Below, piece after piece: positions 8,175-15,936 of a stretch of DNA of 40,913 bases. The first letter of the stretch is position 1. Each line of letters begins with the position of its first letter. A program made the position numbers and the translations under genes. Source of the stretch: an uncultured Bacilli bacterium (GTDB lineage: Bacteria > Bacillota_I > Bacilli_A > RF39 > UBA660); assembly GCA_944372055.1 (NCBI GenBank), contig CALVYF010000008.1:1-40913 (forward strand), written 5' to 3'. The notes beneath the pieces are model-generated. The model did no database searches and was not told the DNA's origin. It saw only the letters and a program-made list of their open reading frames with translations.

Positions 8175-9179
8175 ATGCAAAACACAGGAATATTATATGC
8201 CACAAATAAAGAATATTTAATGATAACGTTATCATCAATGCTTTCATTAATAGAAAATGTAAACGAAAAAGAATTAAACATTTACTTTATGACAGAAAAT
8301 TTGGACAAACAAGACTACTCATTAATAGAAAAAGTAGTAAAAAAATACCCCAATGTCAATTTATCAATTTATCCAATAGAAGGTTTTCATTTAGAAAAAT
8401 ATGGAATACCAGGCTGGCAAAATACACAGGCAGCTAATGCTAGACTTTTTTTTCAAAGAATATTAGGGAATCAAATAGATGAAATAGAGGAACTATTATA
8501 TTTAGATTCAGATACCATTGTAGTTGATAATTTGAAAGAATTAAGGGCCTATGATGGTAAAATTCATGCAGTATTAGACAATGCTACACCTTCCTATCTG
8601 AATCAACTTGGGGTAGCAAGATATTTTAATTCTGGGGTATTGAGAATCAACACAAATTGGTGGCAAAAAGAAAATTGTGAAGAAAGAATAATAAAATTTG
8701 TTCGAGATAATCCTACTAAAAAATTAACTTATCCAGATCAAGATATATTAAATTATGTATTAGGGGAAGAAATAGAAGAGATACCAATGAGTTATAATCT
8801 ACCACCATCGGTTAGTATGATGGAAGGAATAACCCTTGATTTATATTGTAAAAAAATAAAAAGAGATACAGCAGAAATAATAGCTGCAAAAAAAGCCCCT
8901 AAAATATTACATAGTTATGGATTATTAGGAATAAAACCATGGACAGATAATGAAGTTAACCCATATAATGATATATTTAGAAGATATTTATATAAAGTAA
9001 ATCCTGAGTTTGAACTACAAGAGTTGGATTCAATGAAAAAACTTTTATCCACAAATCCAAGATTGTTTAATAGTCTTTTCTTATTAAAAAGCTATACTCC
9101 AGAATGCCTGCAAGGAATAGTAAAAAAAACAGCCCTAACTTTCTATAAGCAAAAAAAAACTAATCGAAATAAAAAATAA
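8175..9179 (+). CDS. Glycosyltransferase family 8 protein
   Basis: Transfers a sugar from a nucleotide sugar to an acceptor, probably a surface glycan or glycolipid. The 334-aa product has the GT8 layout: an N-terminal nucleotide-binding part starting GILYATNKEYL, the metal-binding DSD at 111-113 in LLYLDSDTIV, an NSGVLRIN segment near 150-160, DQDILN, and the late LHSYG...KPW motif that holds a catalytic-site histidine. There is no membrane segment. ATG 8175 follows CAGGTGA. The gene stands alone with its own promoter and terminator, with no neighbouring polysaccharide genes, so the acceptor is unknown. Confidence 0.87.
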   Translation: MQNTGILYATNKEYLMITLSSMLSLIENVNEKELNIYFMTENLDKQDYSLIEKVVKKYPNVNLSIYPIEGFHLEKYGIPGWQNTQAANARLFFQRILGNQIDEIEELLYLDSDTIVVDNLKELRAYDGKIHAVLDNATPSYLNQLGVARYFNSGVLRINTNWWQKENCEERIIKFVRDNPTKKLTYPDQDILNYVLGEEIEEIPMSYNLPPSVSMMEGITLDLYCKKIKRDTAEIIAAKKAPKILHSYGLLGIKPWTDNEVNPYNDIFRRYLYKVNPEFELQELDSMKKLLSTNPRLFNSLFLLKSYTPECLQGIVKKTALTFYKQKKTNRNKK

Positions 9180-9185
9180 TAAAAT

Positions 9186-9222
9186 AAAAAACACTCTACT
9201 TATTTTCGGTAGAGTGTTTTTC
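9186..9222. terminator. Bidirectional terminator
   Basis: A 13-bp perfect stem, AAAAACACTCTAC paired with GTAGAGTGTTTTT (9209-9221), around a nine-base loop, flanked by A and T runs. It closes the GT8 gene and overlaps the last codons of the converging gene ending at 9196. Confidence 0.88.
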
Positions 9223-9567
9223 AGCAGAATGTTCTAATGTTAATACTTTAGTATATGGAATCTCATAGCTTTTATCAAAATCCATAATATCATTGATACC
9301 ATTATTTAAAAAACAAGTATCTACAGAGTATTCATTAACAATTGCTAATCGCAATGGGTTAAGAGATACATATAGCATCTGCTGACCCGAAGACTTTTTG
9401 TTTTTTAAGTATAGTTCCATTTCTATTCTATCTAACTCAGGAACAAATTCAACTGCTTTAGTATGAATCGATGATGTGTCAGAAGTAAAATACTCTTCAG
9501 GAACATCCTCATCTAATAGTAATAAATCATAGCTACCTTGAATTAAATTAGAATGATCTTGTCTCAT
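9196..9567 (-). CDS. Hypothetical protein, 123 aa
   Basis: Not recognised. The protein is acidic, has no membrane segment and looks like a small alpha/beta protein (stretches SYDLLLLDED, RIEMELYLKN, MLYVSLNPLRLAIV and YTKVLTLEH read as strands). ATG 9567 follows a very good AAGGAGG site. The longer frame beginning at 9594 starts inside a TATAAT box at 9593-9598 and is rejected. The gene's 3' end forms part of the terminator shared with the GT8 gene. No function is proposed. Confidence 0.65.
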   Translation of the reverse strand: MRQDHSNLIQGSYDLLLLDEDVPEEYFTSDTSSIHTKAVEFVPELDRIEMELYLKNKKSSGQQMLYVSLNPLRLAIVNEYSVDTCFLNNGINDIMDFDKSYEIPYTKVLTLEHSAEKHSTENK

Positions 9568-9592
9568 AATTCGCCTCCTTGCGTGTTCTTCC

Positions 9593-9621
9593 ATTATAGA
9601 TAAAAGGAAGAAAAAAGTAAA
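9593..9621 (-). promoter_or_regulatory. Promoter of the 123-aa orphan
   Basis: On the minus strand TTTACT (9616-9621) and TATAAT (9593-9598) are spaced by 17 bases. Confidence 0.65.
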
Positions 9622-9655
9622 GTACTTTTATAATTGCATAAACTGTAATACTTTC

Positions 9656-9684
9656 TTGCATTGTTAGTCATAAAATGCTAAAAT
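9656..9684 (+). promoter_or_regulatory. Promoter of the 163-aa orphan
   Basis: TTGCAT (9656-9661) and TAAAAT (9679-9684) with 17-base spacing, followed by the ribosome binding site GAAAGGA. Confidence 0.65.
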
Positions 9685-9711
9685 AAAAAGCCGAAAGAAA
9701 GGAACGAAGTT

Positions 9712-10203
9712 ATGAATAATGCTTATAAATATTCTTCTCTAGCAAAACAAATGTATGAAAGAATAGAACAAACACTAACAGCGGAAAGTAAAAGTAAGGA
9801 TCAATTAATAACATTAAAAGAGATAAGAGAAATCTTAAAAGAAAATAGAGAGTTATTATGGTATCATCCTATTTATAATGATAACGGAATGTTTTATTTA
9901 CAAGGGATGAAAACGCCAAGTAGTAGTTATCTGCATTTAGAGACCAGCAATCCATATCTTCCAGAAGATATAACTGTATATTTTGATATGGATATAGAAA
10001 GTGCTTGCATGTCAATAAACACTAGAAATGACTATTTAAACTTAAAAGTTCAAAGATTATTAAGAGACCAATACCTAGAACATAATCCCTGGGCAAGGCA
10101 ACATAGAATACCAAATTTAAGTGAACCATTAAATAAGCTTACTTTTCCTAGAAGTCAGTTTAATCAAATGGAAAAAGAACTAATAAAAATAAGAACAAGA
10201 TGA
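9712..10203 (+). CDS. Hypothetical protein, 163 aa
   Basis: Not recognised. A charged helical N-terminal part (to about residue 50) leads to a mixed region with aromatic residues (LWYHPIYNDNGMFYLQG) and an acidic strand ITVYFDMDIES, then a basic C-terminal tail. No membrane segment, cysteine pattern or nucleotide motif is seen. It has its own promoter and terminator and AAAGGA before ATG 9712. Its style resembles the other orphans of this window (small, soluble, lysine/glutamate-rich), which suggests a lineage-specific family. Confidence 0.6.
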   Translation: MNNAYKYSSLAKQMYERIEQTLTAESKSKDQLITLKEIREILKENRELLWYHPIYNDNGMFYLQGMKTPSSSYLHLETSNPYLPEDITVYFDMDIESACMSINTRNDYLNLKVQRLLRDQYLEHNPWARQHRIPNLSEPLNKLTFPRSQFNQMEKELIKIRTR

Positions 10204-10213
10204 AAGTAAAAGT

Positions 10214-10245
10214 AAAACAAGAAATGACAAGTACTTTCTTGTTTT
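10214..10245 (+). terminator. Probable terminator
   Basis: Eleven-bp perfect stem AAAACAAGAAA (10214-10224) with TTTCTTGTTTT (10235-10245) and a ten-base loop. The T run is part of the stem, so strength is uncertain. Confidence 0.6.
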
Positions 10246-10326
10246 ATTATGTAATAAATGCTAGAATATTTCCGTGAGATATAAACAAATATATTATTCG
10301 GTCAGTATAAAAAAGGAGGGAAAAAT

Positions 10327-12279
10327 ATGTTTAAATTAGTATCCAAATTTAAGCCTTCCGGAGATCAACCAGAAGCTATAAAAGAGCTAGTAGAAGGTAT
10401 TAAAGAAGGAAAAAAAGAACAAGTTCTACTAGGAGCAACAGGTACCGGAAAAACATTTACAATTGCGAATGTAATCAAAGAAGTAAATAAACCAACATTA
10501 GTACTTGCTCACAACAAGACTTTAGCAGGCCAGCTTTATTCAGAACTAAAAGAATTATTTCCTGAAAATAGAGTTGAGTACTTTGTATCATACTATGATT
10601 ATTATCAACCAGAGGCCTATGTACCATCAACAGATACCTATATAGAAAAGGATTCATCAATTAATGACGAGATTGATGAATTGCGTCATGCTGCGACTAG
10701 TAGTTTATTATCTCGTGATGATGTTATCGTTGTTGCTAGTGTTTCTTGTATTTATGGTATTGGAGAAGTAGAAGAATATAGAAATAAAATGCTAACTCTA
10801 TCTGTTGGAGAAGAAGTAGAAAGAAATGAAATATTAACAAAGTTAGTAGATATGATGTATGAAAGAAATGATTTGGATTTTAAGAGAGGAACTTTTAGAG
10901 TACGTGGAGATATTGTAGAAATTATTCCTGCTTATCAAAATACAACAGGATATCGAGTAGAATTTTTTGGTAATGAAATTGACAGAATCAGTGAAATCGA
11001 CACTCTAACAGGAGCAATCATTTCTAACAAAAAGAATGTTAGTCTTTTCCCTGCGAGCCACTTCGTAGTTAGTGATGATAAGTTAAAAGCTGCTATTGTA
11101 CGTATTAAAGAAGAGTTAAAAGATAGATTACAAGAATTAAAGGAAAATAATAAACTATTAGCAGCAGAACGACTAGAGCAAAGAACAAATTATGATATTG
11201 AAATGTTAGAAGAAACAGGTTTTTGTTCTGGTATTGAAAACTATTCAGCACCAATGGCTGGTAGAAAAAAAGGAGAAACTCCAACGACATTAATGGACTT
11301 CTTTCCAAAAGATTATTTATTAGTGGTAGACGAATCTCATGTTACCCTACCACAGGTTAGAGGAATGTATAATGGAGATAGAGCTAGAAAGATGAATCTT
11401 GTAGAGTATGGATTCCGTCTTCCAAGTGCACTTGATAACAGACCGTTAAAATATGATGAATTTGAGAAAAAGATTAATCAAGCTATCTATGTGTCTGCTA
11501 CTCCTGGAGATTTAGAATTAGAACATACAGGAGGAAAATTTGTAGAACAAATTATTCGTCCGACAGGACTACTAGATCCAACAATTGAAGTAAGAAAAAC
11601 AGAAGGACAAATTGATGACTTAGTAGGAGAAATTAAAGATAGAATTGAAAAGAATGAAAGAGTATTAGTAACAACATTAACTATCCGTATGTCAGAAGAA
11701 CTAACAAATTACCTAAAGGAACTAGATATCAAAGTAGCATATCTTCATTCGGAAATTAAAACGTTAGAAAGACTACAAATTATTCATGACCTACGTGTTG
11801 GAAAGTATGATGTAGTAGTAGGAATTAACTTGTTGCGTGAAGGTATTGATATTCCTGAAGTATCACTTATTGCGATATTAGATGCAGATAAAGAAGGATT
11901 CTTACGTAGTACTAGAAGTTTAATTCAAACAGTAGGGCGTTGTGCAAGAAATGCAAATGGCCATGTCATTATGTATGGAGATAAAATTACAGACTCTATG
12001 AAAGAAACCATAGAAGAGACTGCAAGACGTAGAAAGATTCAAGAAGAGTATAATGAGAAACATGGAATTATTCCTCAAACAATTAATAAGGAAATTAGAG
12101 AAGTAATTAGTAACGTAGATGAAAAAGCTGCAGAAAAACCAAAGAAGATGACCAAGAAAGAATTCGCAAAGACAGTAGATGCAATAGAACAAGAAATGAG
12201 AGAAGCAGCAAAAGCCTTAGACTTCGAACGTGCTATGGAATTACGTGATATCTTATTTGAAATGAAAGCAGGTAATTAA
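10327..12279 (+). CDS. uvrB: UvrABC excision repair subunit B
   Basis: Damage-verifying helicase-like subunit of nucleotide excision repair; UvrA loads it and UvrC cuts around it. The 650-aa product has Walker A GATGTGKT (36-43), the beta-hairpin segment [20 protein letters not shown] that threads behind damaged strands, DESH at 335-338, helicase motifs near the C-terminus ([24 protein letters not shown]) and a UVR domain at about 613-648 for contact with UvrC. ATG 10327 follows AAGGAGGG. Only a weak TTTCCG/TATTAT promoter is visible, and the 11-base motif found before uvrA and dinB is absent here. The orphan at 12281 follows after one base. Confidence 0.98.
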   Translation: MFKLVSKFKPSGDQPEAIKELVEGIKEGKKEQVLLGATGTGKTFTIANVIKEVNKPTLVLAHNKTLAGQLYSELKELFPENRVEYFVSYYDYYQPEAYVPSTDTYIEKDSSINDEIDELRHAATSSLLSRDDVIVVASVSCIYGIGEVEEYRNKMLTLSVGEEVERNEILTKLVDMMYERNDLDFKRGTFRVRGDIVEIIPAYQNTTGYRVEFFGNEIDRISEIDTLTGAIISNKKNVSLFPASHFVVSDDKLKAAIVRIKEELKDRLQELKENNKLLAAERLEQRTNYDIEMLEETGFCSGIENYSAPMAGRKKGETPTTLMDFFPKDYLLVVDESHVTLPQVRGMYNGDRARKMNLVEYGFRLPSALDNRPLKYDEFEKKINQAIYVSATPGDLELEHTGGKFVEQIIRPTGLLDPTIEVRKTEGQIDDLVGEIKDRIEKNERVLVTTLTIRMSEELTNYLKELDIKVAYLHSEIKTLERLQIIHDLRVGKYDVVVGINLLREGIDIPEVSLIAILDADKEGFLRSTRSLIQTVGRCARNANGHVIMYGDKITDSMKETIEETARRRKIQEEYNEKHGIIPQTINKEIREVISNVDEKAAEKPKKMTKKEFAKTVDAIEQEMREAAKALDFERAMELRDILFEMKAGN

Positions 12280-12280
12280 T

Positions 12281-12979
12281 ATGAATAGTATATTGTTAAG
12301 AGAATTAAAAACGAAAGAAGAAGTGCATGAAATATTCCATCGTCAAACAGAACATGATTTAACAGAATTAGCAAAAATTATTGAAAGAGATTATCCAGAG
12401 GATATATTACTAGATTTTAATTTAGAAGAATATTGGTTGAAAGCAACACCGATTTCATTGAATCAAGGTAAAAAGTATTCGATAGGTGATAAACCAGATT
12501 ATAAATTAATAAGGCAAGAAGAATTAAAAGTTTTAGATCACTATGTGACATTAAAAATATTAGAGAGTCTAGCACAAAAAGATTCTATATTAAAAGTACT
12601 TTTTAATAAAGAAGATTTAGAGATATTTACCTCTGGAAATACAGAAAAATATGAAGAAAGAAAAGATTCTCTATATACCAGTGAAGAAATCAAAGAAATA
12701 CTAAAATGTGACGAATTTGCACCTTCAAGAGTTCATTTTATTATGAATGGAATAAAATCATGTAGACTATGTGACGTTATTAGTACATACTTAGATCATG
12801 ATACTCCGTTCACAACCAGAATCTATCTGTCACCCAACGCATTTTATACAAATCAATTAGACCATAATGGGAAGAAAGAATGGATGTGGGCAGTATACGA
12901 TTATATAGACTTTTATGGTGACCAAGAGGGAACAAAAACTATACCATATGGTAAGAAAAAAGGACAAAAGAAGAATTGA
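12281..12979 (+). CDS. Hypothetical protein, 232 aa, in the uvrB operon
   Basis: Not recognised. It starts one base after the uvrB stop and ends inside the TTG start of the radical SAM gene, so the three genes are read together. The protein is soluble and rich in charged residues. Around residue 160 it has a CRLC pair, followed by a hydrophobic, aromatic region (FTTRIYLSPNAFYTN, EWMWAVYDYIDFYGD) and a lysine-rich tail. The CxxC pair alone does not identify a metal site. Coupling to uvrB may be only transcriptional. Confidence 0.7.
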   Translation: MNSILLRELKTKEEVHEIFHRQTEHDLTELAKIIERDYPEDILLDFNLEEYWLKATPISLNQGKKYSIGDKPDYKLIRQEELKVLDHYVTLKILESLAQKDSILKVLFNKEDLEIFTSGNTEKYEERKDSLYTSEEIKEILKCDEFAPSRVHFIMNGIKSCRLCDVISTYLDHDTPFTTRIYLSPNAFYTNQLDHNGKKEWMWAVYDYIDFYGDQEGTKTIPYGKKKGQKKN

Positions 12980-13806
12980 TAAATATAAAAAAAGTATATA
13001 TAGAAATAACAAATTGTTGTAACTTAAATTGTTCTTTTTGTTCCCCTGTGAAAAAAGAGAAAAGATTTATGACCGAAGAGGAGTTTGAACGTATTCTAAA
13101 AGAAGTATCAAAAGTAACAAAAGTTATCTATCTTCATGTGAAGGGAGAACCATTACTGCATCCTAAAATAATAAAATTTCTAAATTTAGCGGAAAAGTAT
13201 AACCTAAACGTAAACCTTACAACCAATGGAACATTATTTCCTAAATTAGCAGATAAATTAAAAGATTGTAAGGCATTACATAAAATAAATTTTTCTCTCC
13301 ATTGTGAACAAAATATTCCAAACTATGAAGAAGAAATATTTAAAAATGTAGAGAAACTATCCCCAGATACTGTGATTATTTACAGGTTATGGACATTAAA
13401 AGATAATAAGTTAGATAAAAAGTCCACAAAAACAGTGGAAAAACTAAAAGCTTATTATCATTTATCCACAGAAACAGTGGAAAAATTAAAAACAGAAAAT
13501 AACGTAAAAGTTTCTTCCACAATATATGTGGATAAAGATAATGAGTTCCAATGGCCAGAAATTACAAGTCACAAAAGCTGTGGGTATTGTCATGCGCTAA
13601 AAACGCAAATCGCGATATTAGTAGATGGAACGGTAGTACCATGTTGCCTTGATAGTAATGGAATCATCAATTTAGGAAATATCTATAAAGAAACCATAGA
13701 AAAAATACAAACTAAAGAAAGATACAAAAACCTAAAAAAATCTTTTCAAGATAGAAAGCCTTGTGAAGAATTATGCAAATCATGTACTTTTAAATTGAAA
13801 AAATGA
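12976..13806 (+). CDS. Radical SAM/SPASM domain protein
   Basis: The N-terminus has the 4Fe-4S motif CNLNCSFC (C15, C19, C22), then the HVKGEPLLHP segment (family GGEPLL) and LTTNGT. A C-terminal cysteine set (C202, C205, C223, C224, C263, C267, C270) around ILVDGTVVPCC fits an auxiliary SPASM-type cluster. Such enzymes modify peptides or cofactors by radical chemistry; no peptide substrate gene is seen nearby. At 276 aa it is short for the group. No ATG is available: the start is TTG 12976, overlapping the previous stop (TTGA). Residues 150-172 carry a repeated ST[K/E]TVEKLK unit. The family is firm, the reaction unknown. Confidence 0.85.
   Translation: MINIKKVYIEITNCCNLNCSFCSPVKKEKRFMTEEEFERILKEVSKVTKVIYLHVKGEPLLHPKIIKFLNLAEKYNLNVNLTTNGTLFPKLADKLKDCKALHKINFSLHCEQNIPNYEEEIFKNVEKLSPDTVIIYRLWTLKDNKLDKKSTKTVEKLKAYYHLSTETVEKLKTENNVKVSSTIYVDKDNEFQWPEITSHKSCGYCHALKTQIAILVDGTVVPCCLDSNGIINLGNIYKETIEKIQTKERYKNLKKSFQDRKPCEELCKSCTFKLKK
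13423..13491 (+). repeat. Two 27-base near-identical units in the radical SAM gene
   Basis: The units at 13423-13449 and 13465-13491 differ at only two bases and have a 42-base (14-codon) period. They encode STKTVEKLK and STETVEKLK. This looks like an in-frame internal duplication. Confidence 0.75.
13462..13535. other. Pair of convergent perfect DnaA-box sequences
   Basis: TTATCCACA occurs at 13462-13470 and its complement TGTGGATAA at 13527-13535, both exact matches to the DnaA-box consensus. A third copy is at 9045-9053 in the GT8 gene. Whether DnaA binds here is unknown. Confidence 0.4.
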
Positions 13807-13835
13807 TAATTACAATTCGGTGAAATAAACCAATA

Positions 13836-13844
13836 TGGTATACT
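13836..13844 (+). promoter_or_regulatory. Extended -10 promoter of the HExxH gene
   Basis: TATACT at 13839-13844 is preceded by TG at 13836-13837 (extended -10). The -35 region TTCGGT at 13816-13821 is weak. Confidence 0.5.
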
Positions 13845-13868
13845 TATCTAAAAGTAGGGTGATAATAC

Positions 13869-15788
13869 ATGTATAATTGGAATTATATCAATAGCTTTAG
13901 AGCGAGTTATCCAAGTGACAAAAAATATCGAGAGATATTAGAGAATCCTAAGTTATTAAATATGTTAGAAAAAGAGTATCTAGCTAAATATAGTATGGAT
14001 GCGGATGTTTACTATTTAGCTTTAAAAGAATCACTAGATCATTATGTAGCAATGAAAATTGCTAAAGATAAAAGGTTTACAGAAACAGAAGAGTTTAAAA
14101 ATTATGCACAATATTTGAAAAGACTTGTACAACAAAACAAAGAAAATTATATGGGAATAGCATTATATATAGAACCAAGTATTAATATTGTTTTTAATTA
14201 CTTAGATGAAGAAACACTAAACCAAATATATCCCAATAATGTGTTAAAAAGTCATCGCGAATATAACAAAAGAATATATGATAGAATTTTTAGAAAGTTA
14301 GAAGAAAATGCAATGGTAACATCAGAAGAGTTATCCTTGGCGAGTATTTATCTAGATAATGTCAAAGACTTTAAAAGTGGAAGATATGAAACATATATAA
14401 AGTATATCTTTAGTCATCTAGATTCTATTAAATCAACCCCAGAATTAGCATCCGCCATTCTTTCTTTTTTACCCCACTTTTATAAAGAAGGAACAGAAAA
14501 TACTAGAACATTTATTGGTGGAAAAGATCGAGGAAATCCCATCAACTGGGCACATAGCATGGGTCTACACGGGTATACTTGCTTTGACTATAATGTCATT
14601 AATGCTATGAAACTGAATTCTTCTGCTTCTGCCAACAGTTCAAGAACTTTTCAAGAAAAAGATTTAATTTTTTTACTATTTGTAGAGAACCATGAATTAT
14701 CTCATCAAAGACAGGTGGTACAAACAAAAAATGAAGAAAGTTTTGAAGGAGCATCATATGAGTTGAATCAGATGCTACGAAGCACTTTTAATGATTATAG
14801 AAATAACCACGATAGTGATGAAATAGAGATAGATGCAGATGAAAGAGGATGGAAGAAAACAAGACAGTTCCTATCGAAATATTATAATGGAAAAGACAAA
14901 CAAGAATTAATGACAAAATGTTTTAAGAATGCACAAGCTGTAAATTGCAGAAGATCTTTTTCTGTAAAAATAAATCCTGTTACAAAAAAGGCATATAGAT
15001 ATATTGATTATGATATAAAGCACTTGTTAGAAGCAATCAAAACAAATCCTGAGAGCCTACAACAGTATCCTCATCTTGCAGCAATATTGACTACTTCTGG
15101 ACAAATAAATATAGACTACCTTTTCAACAATGTAATTACTCCAACCCCTGCAGGAAGAGAATTTTGTAATTTTATTTTAAACAATATTCCAGAACAAGTA
15201 GTAATAGCTGCTATAAACAGTGGAAAATATACAGCTAGACAAGTAAATAATCTAATAGAAAATTTTGTACAAGTTCCTCACTATAATGCACTAACCATGC
15301 GTGATTTAAAAAAGACAGATTTAAATACATTTAAAGACACAGTTTCACGATATAAAATAGAAGAAAATGGAATGTTAGATAGAGTATATAATAGTTACTT
15401 TATTGAATGCTCCCAACAATTAATGAAATTTTCAACAATACTAGAGGTAGCAAAGAAAAAATATGATTATTTTGACCAATCATACGTAGATAGCTTATAT
15501 AGATTTTTTATAGAACATTATTATGTAGAAATGTTAGAAAATATAGAAAGACCAAATATGGAATCAATTAGTCAAGTAATGACAAAGTATCAACAATCAG
15601 ACAATAAAATTTTAATTTATTTAGCCAAATATACAATGAGTTATTTAAATAGAAATACAAATCAAGCAAATCAGAGCTTCGCACAAGCATCAGATAAACA
15701 GGATATAAACAATCAATTAAACGATATGTTAACAAGTATGGATAATAATATAGTAGGATCAAAAGAGCCTACTACAACAAAAAAATAA
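13869..15788 (+). CDS. Putative zinc-metallopeptidase-like protein (HExxH), 639 aa
   Basis: No family is recognised, but two signals point to a zinc peptidase of gluzincin type. One is HELSH at residues 275-279, inside a predicted helix (LIFLLFVENHELSHQRQ). About 40 residues later comes EIEIDADERG (318-326), whose E320 or nearby acids could be the third ligand. Upstream lie mainly helical residues 1-220, including a PINWAHSMGLHGYTCFDYNVIN segment. Downstream are about 300 helical residues and a Gln/Asn-rich tail. No signal peptide or membrane segment is visible, so it is probably cytoplasmic. ATG 13869 follows AGGGTGAT. HExxH also occurs by chance, so activity is unproven. Confidence 0.55.
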   Translation: MYNWNYINSFRASYPSDKKYREILENPKLLNMLEKEYLAKYSMDADVYYLALKESLDHYVAMKIAKDKRFTETEEFKNYAQYLKRLVQQNKENYMGIALYIEPSINIVFNYLDEETLNQIYPNNVLKSHREYNKRIYDRIFRKLEENAMVTSEELSLASIYLDNVKDFKSGRYETYIKYIFSHLDSIKSTPELASAILSFLPHFYKEGTENTRTFIGGKDRGNPINWAHSMGLHGYTCFDYNVINAMKLNSSASANSSRTFQEKDLIFLLFVENHELSHQRQVVQTKNEESFEGASYELNQMLRSTFNDYRNNHDSDEIEIDADERGWKKTRQFLSKYYNGKDKQELMTKCFKNAQAVNCRRSFSVKINPVTKKAYRYIDYDIKHLLEAIKTNPESLQQYPHLAAILTTSGQINIDYLFNNVITPTPAGREFCNFILNNIPEQVVIAAINSGKYTARQVNNLIENFVQVPHYNALTMRDLKKTDLNTFKDTVSRYKIEENGMLDRVYNSYFIECSQQLMKFSTILEVAKKKYDYFDQSYVDSLYRFFIEHYYVEMLENIERPNMESISQVMTKYQQSDNKILIYLAKYTMSYLNRNTNQANQSFAQASDKQDINNQLNDMLTSMDNNIVGSKEPTTTKK

Positions 15789-15791
15789 ACT

Positions 15792-15837
15792 AAAAAAGAA
15801 AACAGTGATTAAAAAAAGTAATTGTTTTCTTTTTTTT
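15792..15837 (+). terminator. Terminator upstream of uvrA
   Basis: Thirteen-bp stem AAAAAAGAAAACA (15792-15804) with TGTTTTCTTTTTT (15823-15835), followed by T residues. Its T run leads straight into the inverted repeat at 15835. Confidence 0.75.
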
Positions 15838-15855
15838 GTTCGATTGACGAACAAA
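15835..15855. promoter_or_regulatory. Perfect inverted repeat on the uvrA -35 box (candidate operator)
   Basis: TTTGTTCG (15835-15842) and CGAACAAA (15848-15855) are exact 8-base inverted arms around ATTGA. The repeat covers the -35 box TTGACG (15844-15849). The 11 bases TTGTTCGATTG (15836-15846) recur at 31965-31975, in the same position on the dinB -35 box. A repressor site for DNA-repair genes is inferred. It is not the classical Bacillus LexA arrangement (CGAAC-N4-GTTCG), since the half-sites here face the other way. Confidence 0.6.
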
Positions 15856-15871
15856 TGTTTTTTGCTATAAA
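15844..15871 (+). promoter_or_regulatory. uvrA distal promoter
   Basis: TTGACG (15844-15849) and TATAAA (15866-15871) with a 16-base spacer. The -35 box lies inside the inverted repeat. Confidence 0.6.
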
Positions 15872-15909
15872 ATATTAATGCAAAACTTGAGTAAAAAAAA
15901 TAAAAAATA

Positions 15910-15918
15910 TGGTATAAT
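15910..15918 (+). promoter_or_regulatory. uvrA proximal extended -10
   Basis: TG at 15910-15911 precedes TATAAT at 15913-15918. The ATG at 15919 that directly follows is too close to be the translation start. Confidence 0.5.
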
Positions 15919-15936
15919 ATGTGGCAGGTGAAGTAT

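Noticed and set aside
13423-13491. CRISPR-like repeat
   Set aside because: Only two units, in frame within a gene and coding for a repeated peptide; no array or cas gene is present anywhere in the window.
15835-15855. Classical Gram-positive LexA/DinR box
   Set aside because: The consensus CGAAC-N4-GTTCG has half-sites in the opposite order; here GTTCG comes first and CGAAC second, so it is kept only as a candidate operator.
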